64,000 nt of DNA. Origin: Streptomyces decoyicus (GTDB taxonomy: Bacteria > Actinomycetota > Actinomycetes > Streptomycetales > Streptomycetaceae). This document shows, in pieces, positions 31,560 to 39,553 of this stretch. The notes under the pieces are model-generated. The model saw only the letters and a list, made by a program, of their open reading frames with translations, did no database searches and had not been told where the DNA came from. Both the position numbers and the translations under genes were made by a program. The stretch spans positions 6,572,001 through 6,636,000 of the forward strand of contig NZ_CP082301.1 in NCBI RefSeq assembly GCF_019880305.1, read 5' to 3'. The stretch's first letter is position 1. The number at the start of each line of letters is the position of its first letter.

Positions 31560-33467
31560 ATGGCCGACATCCGTTCCCTGCACGATGCCGTCGCGGAGCT
31601 GATCCATGACGGAGACACCGTGGCGCTGGAGGGGTTCACCCACCTCATCCCGTTCGCCGCGGCGCACGAGATCATCCGTCAGGGCATCAAGGGCCTCACG
31701 CTCGCCCGGATGACCCCGGACGTGGTCTACGACCAGCTGATCGGTGCGGGCGTGGCCGCCAAGCTGGTCTTCTCCTGGGGCGGCAATCCGGGCGTCGGGT
31801 CGCTGCACCGCTTCCGGGACGCGGTCGAGAACGGCTGGCCCGCCCCGCTGGAGACCGACGAGCACAGCCACGCCGGGATGGCCAACCGCTATGCCGCGGG
31901 CGCGGCACGGCTCCCGTTCGCCGTGCTCCGCGGCTACCGCGGCAGCGACATCCCGGCCCGTACGCCCACGGTCTCCACCGTCGTCTGCCCGTTCACCGGC
32001 GAGGAACTGGCCGCCGTCGCCGCCCTCAATCCGGACGTCACGGTCATCCATGCGCAGCAGGCCGACAAGGCGGGCAACATCCAGCTGTGGGGCCTGACGG
32101 GGATACAGAAGGAGGCGGCGCTGGCCGCCCGGCGGGTGCTGGTCACCGTCGAGGAAGTCGTCGACACCCTGGAGCCCCGTCCCGGCGGCGTCGTCCTGCC
32201 CACATGGGTCGTCGACGCGGTCGCGCTCGTCCCCGGCGGCGCCCATCCGTCCTACGCGGCCGGCTATTCGGTCCGGGACAACGCCTTCTACCGGGAATGG
32301 GACGGCATTTCGCGGGACCGGGCGGCGTTCGGGCGCTGGCTCGGGGAGTGTGTGCGCCTGGAGCCTGGACAGTCAGGGAGGCCCGGGGTGTCAGGGGAGC
32401 CCGGGGTGTCCGGGAGCCCCGGGGAGGCGGAGAAGCTCGGGGAGTTGGGGGCGTGGGAGGCCGGAGAGGCGGAGAAGCTCGGGGAGTTGGGGGAGTGGGA
32501 GGCCGGAGAGGCGGAGGGAGTGGTGGCGGACCCGGCCCGGGTGCCGACGGCGGCGGCGGTCTCCGGAGCCACTGCTGTCGTGGTCGCCGCGGCCCCGTCG
32601 CCGGCGCACACCCCTGAGGCCGCTCCTGAATCCACGCCTGAGGTCACCCCTGGGGCCGTCCCTGAGGCTGTCCCTGAAGACGGCCCGGAATCCGCACCCG
32701 GGACGGCCCCGGAGTCCGCCCCCGAGTGCACCCCCGACGAGCTGATGGAGGTCAACGCCGCCCGTGCCCTGGCCGGTGCGCGGACCTGCTTCGTCGGCAT
32801 CGGGCTGCCCAGTACGGCCGCCAACCTCGCCCGCCGTACGGTCAATCCGGAGCTGGTGCTGGTCTACGAGTCCGGCACCATCGGCTCCAAGCCGACCCGG
32901 CTGCCGCTGTCCATCGGGGACGGTGAGCTGGCCGACACCGCGGACTCGGTGGTCTCCGTGCCCGAGATGTTCAACTACTGGCTACAGGGCGGCCGGATCG
33001 ATGTCGGCTTTCTCGGCGCCGCGCAGGTCGACCGGTTCGCCAACATCAACACCACCGTCGTCCGGCGCGGCCCCGGCAAGCCCGAAGGGCGGCTGCCCGG
33101 TGCGGGCGGCGCCCCCGAAATCGCCGCCAACTGCGGGCAAGTGCTGATGGTCCTCCGGCACAGCCGCCGCAACTTCGTCGGCGCGCTGGACTTCGTGACC
33201 ACCCTCGGCCACGGCAGCGGCCCCCGGGACCGGGCGGCGCTCGGACTTCCCGGCGCCGGGCCGACCGCGGTCATCACCGACCTCGGTGTGCTGCGCCCCG
33301 ACCCGCTCACCGCGGAACTCGTCCTCACCGAGCTGCACCCGGGAGTGACGGTCCAGCAGGTACGGGAGGCCACCGGCTGGGACGTCAAGGAAGCCGACCG
33401 GATCGGCGTCACCGCTCCGCCCACCGCCGCCGAACTCGCCGCCCTACGAGCCCTGAAGGACGCCTGA
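31560..33467 (+). CDS. pcaIJ: Fused 3-oxoadipate CoA-transferase, alpha and beta subunits
   Basis: The 635-residue protein joins both subunits of succinyl-CoA:3-oxoadipate CoA-transferase, of the GctAB/CatIJ-like branch. Residues 1 to about 260 are the alpha unit (DTVALEGFTHLIPFAAAHEI, FSWGGNPGVGSLHRF). About 392 to the end is the beta unit, with the catalytic Glu in LVYESGTIGSKPTRLPLSIGDG. Between them lies a linker of about 130 residues rich in Gly, Glu, Pro and Ala, partly encoded by 42-bp DNA repeats. Normally the two subunits come from separate overlapping genes. First gene of the operon; its stop overlaps pcaF (TGATG). It converts 3-oxoadipate to 3-oxoadipyl-CoA. Confidence 0.92.
   Translation: MADIRSLHDAVAELIHDGDTVALEGFTHLIPFAAAHEIIRQGIKGLTLARMTPDVVYDQLIGAGVAAKLVFSWGGNPGVGSLHRFRDAVENGWPAPLETDEHSHAGMANRYAAGAARLPFAVLRGYRGSDIPARTPTVSTVVCPFTGEELAAVAALNPDVTVIHAQQADKAGNIQLWGLTGIQKEAALAARRVLVTVEEVVDTLEPRPGGVVLPTWVVDAVALVPGGAHPSYAAGYSVRDNAFYREWDGISRDRAAFGRWLGECVRLEPGQSGRPGVSGEPGVSGSPGEAEKLGELGAWEAGEAEKLGELGEWEAGEAEGVVADPARVPTAAAVSGATAVVVAAAPSPAHTPEAAPESTPEVTPGAVPEAVPEDGPESAPGTAPESAPECTPDELMEVNAARALAGARTCFVGIGLPSTAANLARRTVNPELVLVYESGTIGSKPTRLPLSIGDGELADTADSVVSVPEMFNYWLQGGRIDVGFLGAAQVDRFANINTTVVRRGPGKPEGRLPGAGGAPEIAANCGQVLMVLRHSRRNFVGALDFVTTLGHGSGPRDRAALGLPGAGPTAVITDLGVLRPDPLTAELVLTELHPGVTVQQVREATGWDVKEADRIGVTAPPTAAELAALRALKDA
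32424..32518 (+). repeat. 42-bp tandem repeat inside pcaIJ linker
   Basis: Two copies of a 42-base unit beginning GAGGCGGAGAAGCTCGGGG, plus an 11-base start of a third, sit in the linker. They encode AEKLGELG(A/E)WEAGE twice. The length is a multiple of three, so expansion or loss keeps the frame. Confidence 0.9.
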
Positions 33468-34714
33468 TGCTCATCGACCGCCCGCGGGACGTCTATGTCG
33501 TCGACGCCGTCCGCACCCCCATCGGCAAATACGGCGGCATGCTGTCCGCGGCCCGCCCCGACGACCTCGCCGCGCATGTCGTCAAGGCCCTCGTGGACCG
33601 CGCGCCGGGACTGGACCCGGCCGGGATCGACGACGTATACCTCGGCAACGCCAATGGCGCGGGGGAGGAGAACCGTGATGTGGCGCGGATGGCGGTGCTG
33701 CTCGCCGGGCTGCCGGTGACCGTGCCCGGCGTCACGGTCAACCGCCTCTGCGGCTCGGGAATGGAGGCGGTGATCCAGGCCGCCAGGGCCGTGGCGCTCG
33801 GCGATGCCTCCGTGGCCGTCGCGGGCGGGGTGGAGTCGATGAGCCGCGCGCCGTGGGTACTGCCCAAGCCCGAACGGGCCTTCCCCGCGGGGCCGCAGAC
33901 GCTGCACTCCACCACCCTGGGCCGGCGGCTGACCAACCCGCGGATGCCCGACGAGTGGACCGTCGCCCTCGGCGAGGGCGCGGAACTGATCGCGGACCGC
34001 TACGGCATCACCCGGGAACAGCAGGACACCTACGCGCTGGCCGGCCATGAGAAGGCAGTCCGGGCCTGGAAGGACGGCGCGTTCGACGCGGAGGTCGTGC
34101 CGTACGGGGACGGTGCCGAGGGCGCGGCCGCGGTCCGCGACGAGTGCGTCCGCGAGGACACCTCGCTCCAGGCGCTCGGAAAACTGCGGCCCGCCTTCCG
34201 CAAGGCGGGCGGAGCGAGGTGCGATTCGCCCGAACCGGAGGCCGGGGGAGGCACCGTCACCGCCGGCAACTCCTCCCCGCTGAACGACGGGGCGGCGGCG
34301 CTGCTCCTGATGGACGAACAGGGGCTGCGCGCCTCTGGGTGCGAACCGCTCGCCCGGATCCGCAGCAGTGCCGTTACGGGCATCGCACCGCAGTACTTCG
34401 GGCTCGGTCCGGTCGAGGCGGCCGGGCGGGCGCTGGAGAAGGCCGGACGCGGCTTCGAGGCGCTGCACACCGTCGAGGTGAACGAGGCGTTCGCCGCCCA
34501 GGCGCTCGGCTGCCTGGCCGGCTTGCCCGAGCTCGACCCCGCCCTCGTCAACCCGCACGGCGGCGCCATCGCCCTCGGGCATCCGCTCGGCGCCTCCGGC
34601 GCCCGGATCACGGGTGCGGTCGCCCACCGACTGGCGGCCGCCGGCTCCGGTACGGGACTGGCGACGCTCTGCATCGGCGTGGGGCAGGGGCTCGCCGTGG
34701 TGCTGGAGAGGTAA
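33467..34714 (+). CDS. pcaF: 3-oxoadipyl-CoA thiolase
   Basis: The 415-residue thiolase splits 3-oxoadipyl-CoA with CoA into succinyl-CoA and acetyl-CoA, the last step of the pathway. The nucleophilic Cys is in NRLCGSGMEAV (about residue 90), the catalytic His in GGAIALGHPLGASGARI and the second Cys in CIGVGQGLAVVLER at the end; VEVNEAFAAQAL is also present. Length is normal. Its ATG overlaps the pcaIJ stop. It is followed by 253 bases of simple repeats before pcaH. Confidence 0.95.
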   Translation: MLIDRPRDVYVVDAVRTPIGKYGGMLSAARPDDLAAHVVKALVDRAPGLDPAGIDDVYLGNANGAGEENRDVARMAVLLAGLPVTVPGVTVNRLCGSGMEAVIQAARAVALGDASVAVAGGVESMSRAPWVLPKPERAFPAGPQTLHSTTLGRRLTNPRMPDEWTVALGEGAELIADRYGITREQQDTYALAGHEKAVRAWKDGAFDAEVVPYGDGAEGAAAVRDECVREDTSLQALGKLRPAFRKAGGARCDSPEPEAGGGTVTAGNSSPLNDGAAALLLMDEQGLRASGCEPLARIRSSAVTGIAPQYFGLGPVEAAGRALEKAGRGFEALHTVEVNEAFAAQALGCLAGLPELDPALVNPHGGAIALGHPLGASGARITGAVAHRLAAAGSGTGLATLCIGVGQGLAVVLER

Positions 34715-34715
34715 C

Positions 34716-34909
34716 GCCCTCGCCCTCGTCCTCGCCCTCGCCCTCGCCCTCGCCCTCGTGCTCGTCCCCGCCCACGGACGCGGATGCGGACGCCTGTGTC
34801 CGTCTCCCCCCGGAGCGTGCGGGCCTCGTCCCGTCCGCCCGTCCGCCCGTCCGCCCGTCCGCCCGTCCGCCCGTCCGCCCGTCCGCCCGTCCGCCCGTCC
34901 GCCCGTCCC
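34716..34909 (+). repeat. Hexamer and octamer arrays between pcaF and pcaH
   Basis: Beginning one base after the pcaF stop there are about eight units of GCCCTC with a few variants (34716-34763). At 34830-34901 there are nine perfect tandem copies of CCCGTCCG, followed by a tenth imperfect one. No gene lies here. The tract could change length by slippage, altering the pcaF-pcaH distance. C-rich on the + strand (mRNA sense), G-rich on the other. Confidence 0.9.
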
Positions 34910-34967
34910 CGCCCCATCACCCCACCCCACCCCACCGCACCCACCCCACCGCCTGGAGACGGCCCCC

Positions 34968-35921
34968 ATGGCTCTGCCCCCACCCACCCCACTCGGTGGC
35001 TCCCCCGACCTCGCCGCCGACCCTGCCCCTGCCGCCGGCCCTGCCCCTGCCCCAGAACCAGCACCCGCCCCTACCCCTACCCCTGCCCCCGTAGCCGCGC
35101 CCCGCCCCGCGTCCGGCGGGCCGGGGCCCGCACCCGCCGCCGCCCCGCGCCTCCCCGCCCAGGCCGACATCAGCCGCGAGATCGCCGCACTGCACGCGGC
35201 CGGCGAACGGGACCGGGCGGCGGGTGCCCCGGCACCGGAGCACCCCGCCCGGGGCTTCGCCCCCTACCGCAGCAGCGCCTTGCGCCACCCCCACCGGCCG
35301 CTGGTCGAGATCGACCACCGTGCCGACCCGGAGGCCGTGGAGCTCCGCGGCCCGGCGTTCGGCGTCATGGACCTCACCGACCTGGACGCCGATCTCACCC
35401 GGCAGCATGCCGGCGAGCCGCTCGGCGAACGCATCACCGTCAGCGGCCGCATCGTGGACCGCACCGGCCGCCCCGTGCGGGGTCAGCTCGTCGAGATCTG
35501 GCAGGCCAACGCCTCCGGCCGGTACGCCCACCAGCGCGACCAGCACCCGGCCCCGCTCGACCCCCACTTCACCGGCGTCGGCCGCTGTCTGACCGACGAC
35601 GAGGGGCGCTACGCGTTCACCACCGTCAAGCCCGGCGCCTACCCGTGGCGCAACCACCAGAACGCCTGGCGCCCGGCACATATCCACTTCTCGCTCTTCG
35701 GCTCGGCGTTCACCCAGCGGCTGATCACCCAGATGTACTTCCCCGGCGACCCGCTCTTCCCTTACGACCCGATCCTCGGCTCGGTCACCGACCCCGCCGC
35801 CCGCGCCCGTCTGGTGGCCGCCTACGACCACGAACTGTCCCTCCCGGAATGGTCCTTGGGCTACCGCTGGGACATCGTCCTGGACGGCCCGTCCGCCACC
35901 TGGATCGAGGAAGGCCGCTGA
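34968..35921 (+). CDS. pcaH: Protocatechuate 3,4-dioxygenase, beta subunit
   Basis: This 317-residue subunit carries the Fe3+ of the ring-cleaving dioxygenase. The ligands are visible: Tyr in GRYAHQRD, Tyr in KPGAYPWRNH, and the two His of RPAHIHFS. It opens protocatechuate to 3-carboxy-cis,cis-muconate. The first 65 or so residues are an unusual Pro/Ala tail (PAPAPEPAPAPTPTPAP); typical PcaH has about 240 residues. ATG 34968 follows CTGGAGACG; the stop overlaps the pcaG start (TGATG). Confidence 0.95.
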   Translation: MALPPPTPLGGSPDLAADPAPAAGPAPAPEPAPAPTPTPAPVAAPRPASGGPGPAPAAAPRLPAQADISREIAALHAAGERDRAAGAPAPEHPARGFAPYRSSALRHPHRPLVEIDHRADPEAVELRGPAFGVMDLTDLDADLTRQHAGEPLGERITVSGRIVDRTGRPVRGQLVEIWQANASGRYAHQRDQHPAPLDPHFTGVGRCLTDDEGRYAFTTVKPGAYPWRNHQNAWRPAHIHFSLFGSAFTQRLITQMYFPGDPLFPYDPILGSVTDPAARARLVAAYDHELSLPEWSLGYRWDIVLDGPSATWIEEGR

Positions 35922-36676
35922 TGCCCCGCCCCGCCACCGGCCCCGCCACCCGTCACGACCTGCCTCACGACCCGCCTCAGGGCCTGCCCCACGCCCCGTC
36001 CGACGGGGCGTCCGACGGGGCGTCCGACGCACCATCCGTTCCATCCGTTCCATCCGTACCGTCCGTACCGCCCGTACCGCTCGCCCCGACCCCCGCCCAG
36101 ACCGTCGGGCCCTTCTACGGCTACGCCCTCCCGTTCCCCGGCGGCGAGCAGATCGCACCGGCCGGCCACCCCGGCACGGTCACCGTGCACGGCTGCGTAC
36201 GGGACGGTGCCGGCGCCCCGGTGCCGGACGCGCTGCTGGAGTTCTGGCAGGCGGGCCCGGACGGCAGCCTCACGGGCGCGCCCGGTTCGCTGCGCCGCGA
36301 CCCGGCCACCGGCGCGGTCATCGGCCGCAACGGGGTGGACTTCACCGGGTTCGGCCGCGTACCGACCGACGCCGACGGGCACTACGTCGTCCGCACGCTG
36401 CCGGTCACCGCTCCCGCCGGGTGCCCGGACGCCGCGCCGTACCTCGCCGTGTGTCTCTTCGCCCGCGGGCTGCTCCACCACCTGTTCACCCGGGTCTACT
36501 TCCCCGAGCACACGACGGCCCACGCCGCCGACCCGCTGCTCGCGCGGCTGCCGGCGGAGCGGGCGAAGACCCTGCTCGCCCGCCCCGACGGCCCCGGCCG
36601 GTACCGTTTCGACGTCCATCTCCAGCAGGCGGAGGACGGCGCGTACGAGGAGACGGTGTTTCTTGCCTTCCGATGA
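35921..36676 (+). CDS. pcaG: Protocatechuate 3,4-dioxygenase, alpha subunit
   Basis: The 251-residue partner of PcaH has QTVGPFYGYALPFPGG (about 60-75), ALLEFWQAGPDG, and GRVPTDADGHY, with YLAVCLFARGLLHHLFTRVYFPEH near the C-terminus. As expected for the alpha chain, it lacks the iron ligands. The first 57 residues are an added low-complexity region, with SDGASDGASDAP and SVPSVPSVPSVP coded by 12-bp and 9-bp repeats (about 35998-36090). ATG overlaps the pcaH stop. Confidence 0.94.
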   Translation: MPRPATGPATRHDLPHDPPQGLPHAPSDGASDGASDAPSVPSVPSVPSVPPVPLAPTPAQTVGPFYGYALPFPGGEQIAPAGHPGTVTVHGCVRDGAGAPVPDALLEFWQAGPDGSLTGAPGSLRRDPATGAVIGRNGVDFTGFGRVPTDADGHYVVRTLPVTAPAGCPDAAPYLAVCLFARGLLHHLFTRVYFPEHTTAHAADPLLARLPAERAKTLLARPDGPGRYRFDVHLQQAEDGAYEETVFLAFR

Positions 36677-36677
36677 C

Positions 36678-38303
36678 ATGCCCGGGGGCGCGGTGCCCCC
36701 GGCCGCCGAATTCCCTGATGACGCAGCGGAAATGGGGCTGCTGGCGCCGTCCTGGGCCGGCTCCGAGGTGGCAGCCGTCACCGGTGACGCCGGCTATCTG
36801 CGCGCCCTGCTCGACGCCGAGGTCGCGCTGACCCGGGCCCAAGCCGCCCTCGGCCTCGCACCGGAGCGGGCGGCCGCCGCCGTCACCGCCGCGGCCGCCG
36901 AGCCCCACCGCCACGACCCCCGTACCCTCGCGCGGCGCGCCCGTGCCGCGGGCAACCCGGTGGTCCCGCTCGTCGCCGACCTGACGGCCGCCGTCGCCGA
37001 CCGCGACGCCGAGGCCGCCGCGTATGTCCACCGGGGCGCCACCAGCCAGGACATCCTGGACACCGCCACGATGCTGGTCTGCGCCCGAGCCCTGGACACC
37101 GTCCTGGCGGACCTCACCCGTACCGCCGACGCGCTGCGCCGCACGGCCGTCGCACACCGCGACACACCGATGGCGGGCCGCACCCTCACCCAGCACGCGG
37201 TGCCGACCACCTTCGGCCTCAAGGCCGCGGGCTGGCGCAGTCTCGTGCTCGACGCCCGGGAGCGGCTCGCGTCCGTGCGGGCCGGGCTGCCCGTGCAACT
37301 GGGCGGTGCGGCCGGAACCATGGCCGCGTTCCACGCCTACGCGGAAGCGGAGGGCGGGCCCGTGCCCGCTGCCGGCCTGGGCGGCCGGCTCCTCGCCCGC
37401 TACGCCGCCGAGACCGGACTCGCCGAACCGGCCCTGCCCTGGCACACCTTGCGCACCCCCGTCGCCGATCTCGCCGGTGCGCTCGCCTTCACCGCGGGCG
37501 CCCTCGGCAAGCTCGCCGCCGATGTCCTCACCCTCTCCCGCACGGAGCTCGGTGAGCTCTCCGAGGGCAGCGGCGGGGGATCGTCCGCGATGCCGCACAA
37601 GGCCAACCCGGTGCGTGCCACGCTGATCGCGGCCGCCGCCCGGCAGGTCCCGGGCCTGGCCGCGGTGCTGTACGGGTCCCTCGCCGCCGAGGACGAACGC
37701 CCGGCCGGTGCCTGGCACGCCGAATGGCAGCCGCTGCGGGAGGCCCTGCGGCTGGTCGGCGGCGCGGCCAGGGACGCCGCCGAACTCACCGCGGAACTGC
37801 GGGTCCACCCGCACCGCATGCGGCAGAATCTCGACGCGACCGGCGGTCTGGTCGTCACCGAACGCCTCGTCGCGGCCCTCACCGCCCTGACCGGCCGCGA
37901 CGAGGCCCGCCGCATCATGGACACGGCAGCCCGGCGCACCACGCAGGAGGGCATCGAACTGGCAGCGGCGCTGCACGACGCGCTGAAGGCCGCCCGCCGG
38001 GACAAAGGCGGGGCGCCCACCGCGGCGTCGGAGGGCCCCGCTCCGTCCGACACCCCGGCCCCCTCACCGGTCACCCCGGCCCCCTCATCCGACACTCCGG
38101 CCCCCTCGCCGGACACCCCGGCCCCCTCATCCGACACTCCGGCCCCCTCGCCGGACACCCCGGCCCCCTCACCCCGCGTTTCACCCTTCCCCGCCGCCCG
38201 TCTGCATCAACTGCTGGACCCCACCGACTACTTGGGGTCCGCCGGTGCCTTCGTGGACCGCGCGCTGGCACGCACCGAGAACGACCCGCAGGAGCCCGTA
38301 TGA
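36678..38303 (+). CDS. pcaB: 3-carboxy-cis,cis-muconate cycloisomerase
   Basis: The 541-residue enzyme of the fumarase/aspartase superfamily has the signature GSSAMPHKANPVRAT near residue 310 and HRGATSQDILDTA near 120. It lactonizes carboxymuconate to 4-carboxymuconolactone. ATG 36678 is one base past the pcaG stop; ATG 36732 (MGLLAPSWAG) is an alternative closer to the family N-terminus. A stretch of about 50 residues of TPAPS(P/S)D repeats (38050-38173) is inserted between the C-terminal helices and a final LHQLLDPTDYLGSAGAFVD segment, making the protein about 90 residues longer than usual. Confidence 0.94.
   Translation: MPGGAVPPAAEFPDDAAEMGLLAPSWAGSEVAAVTGDAGYLRALLDAEVALTRAQAALGLAPERAAAAVTAAAAEPHRHDPRTLARRARAAGNPVVPLVADLTAAVADRDAEAAAYVHRGATSQDILDTATMLVCARALDTVLADLTRTADALRRTAVAHRDTPMAGRTLTQHAVPTTFGLKAAGWRSLVLDARERLASVRAGLPVQLGGAAGTMAAFHAYAEAEGGPVPAAGLGGRLLARYAAETGLAEPALPWHTLRTPVADLAGALAFTAGALGKLAADVLTLSRTELGELSEGSGGGSSAMPHKANPVRATLIAAAARQVPGLAAVLYGSLAAEDERPAGAWHAEWQPLREALRLVGGAARDAAELTAELRVHPHRMRQNLDATGGLVVTERLVAALTALTGRDEARRIMDTAARRTTQEGIELAAALHDALKAARRDKGGAPTAASEGPAPSDTPAPSPVTPAPSSDTPAPSPDTPAPSSDTPAPSPDTPAPSPRVSPFPAARLHQLLDPTDYLGSAGAFVDRALARTENDPQEPV
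38050..38173 (+). repeat. 21/42-bp repeats inside pcaB
   Basis: Tandem units of about 21 bases (CCGGCCCCCTCATCCGACAC and variants with TCGCCGGACACC), arranged as 42-bp pairs, encode PAPSSDT and PAPSPDT alternately. All changes keep the reading frame. Confidence 0.85.
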
Positions 38304-39553
38304 CCCACCCGCCCGCCGCCCCGCTCATGCACCACACCGTGGACGGGCCCGAAGACGCCCCGCCGCTCCTCCTGGGCCCCTCGCTCGGCGCCTCGCTGGC
38401 CGTCTGGGATCCTCAACTCCCCGCTCTGGCACGGCAGTACCGCGTCGTGCGCTGGGATCTCCCCGGCCACGGCGGCACCCCCACCGACGTCCTGGTCCCC
38501 GCACCGACCCCGACGACCACCGTCCCCGAGCTGGCCCGGCTGGTCCTCGATCTCGCCGACTCCCTCGGCATCGGCCGTTTCGCCTATGCCGGGATCTCGC
38601 TCGGCGGTGCCGTCGGGGCCTGGCTCGCCGCCCATCACCCCGAGCGGATCGCCTCGCTCGCCCTGGTCTGCTCCGCCGCACGGTTCGGGGAGCCGGCGGG
38701 CTGGCGGGAGCGGGCCGCGCTCGTACGGGAAGCGGGGCTCGGGCCGGTTGCCGAGACGACCGCGAGCCGCTGGTTCACCCCGGCCTTCGCCCACTCCCCG
38801 GAAGCCACGGCGATGATCGACACGCTGCGCGACAGCGTCGCACCCGCGGGCTACGCGGCCTGCTGCGACGCCCTCGCCGCCTACGACCTGCGCGGCGACC
38901 TGGCCCGGATCACCGCCCCCACGCTCGTGGTCGCGGGCCGGGCCGACCCGGCCACCCCGCCCGCCAGCGCCCGTGAACTCACCGACGGCATCCCGGACGC
39001 GACCCTGGTCGAACTCTCCGCCGCCGCTCATCTCGCCGGCGTCGAACGCCCGGCCCCGGTACTGGCCGCCCTCCTCGGCCATCTCGCGGCGCACCCCGAC
39101 GACGGCCCGGTGGCCCGGGCCCCCGGCGTCCCCGCCTCGGACGACCGTTCCCGGCACGCGGCGGGTACGGCGGTACGCCGGGCCGTCCTCGGCGACGCGC
39201 ACGTGGACAGCTCCCTGGCCCGTACCAGCGCCCTCACCGAGGTCTTCCAGGACTTCCTCACCCGCTACGCCTGGGGCGAGATCTGGACCCGCCCCGGGCT
39301 GTCCCGCCGGACGCGCAGCTGCATCACCCTCACCGCGCTGGTGGCCGGCGGCCACCACGACGAACTGGCGATGCATCTGCAAGCCGCCCTCCGCAACGGC
39401 CTCACCCCGCAGGAGATCCAGGAGGTCCTCCTCCAGTCGGCCGTCTACTGCGGCGTCCCGGCCGCCAACGCCGCCTTCGCCCTCGCCGACCGCATCCTCG
39501 CCGCCCACCTCGCCGACCCGGCACCGCACCGCGCGGAAGGAACCGAGAAGTGA
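38300..39553 (+). CDS. pcaL: 3-oxoadipate enol-lactonase / 4-carboxymuconolactone decarboxylase fusion
   Basis: The 417-residue bifunctional protein has an N-terminal alpha/beta-hydrolase (PcaD) with the nucleophile Ser in YAGISLGGAVG, acid Asp in VAGRADPATPP and His near AAHLAGVERP. It is joined at about residue 285 to a carboxymuconolactone decarboxylase (PcaC; FLTRYAWGEIWTRPGLSRRTRS, HHDELAMHLQAAL, LLQSAVYCGVPAAN). The PcaD-PcaC fusion is known from streptomycetes and rhodococci. It carries out two steps, carboxymuconolactone to enol-lactone to 3-oxoadipate. ATGA overlap with pcaB and GTGA overlap with pobA. Confidence 0.95.
   Translation: MTHPPAAPLMHHTVDGPEDAPPLLLGPSLGASLAVWDPQLPALARQYRVVRWDLPGHGGTPTDVLVPAPTPTTTVPELARLVLDLADSLGIGRFAYAGISLGGAVGAWLAAHHPERIASLALVCSAARFGEPAGWRERAALVREAGLGPVAETTASRWFTPAFAHSPEATAMIDTLRDSVAPAGYAACCDALAAYDLRGDLARITAPTLVVAGRADPATPPASARELTDGIPDATLVELSAAAHLAGVERPAPVLAALLGHLAAHPDDGPVARAPGVPASDDRSRHAAGTAVRRAVLGDAHVDSSLARTSALTEVFQDFLTRYAWGEIWTRPGLSRRTRSCITLTALVAGGHHDELAMHLQAALRNGLTPQEIQEVLLQSAVYCGVPAANAAFALADRILAAHLADPAPHRAEGTEK

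Noticed and set aside
34830..34909. Regular repeats as a CRISPR array
   Set aside because: The octamer copies are contiguous with no unique spacers, and there are no cas genes.
32975..35170. 731-codon minus-strand ORF opposite pcaJ-pcaF-pcaH
   Set aside because: Its repetitive GRADGRTG stretch is the complement of the octamer array; the + strand genes are certain.
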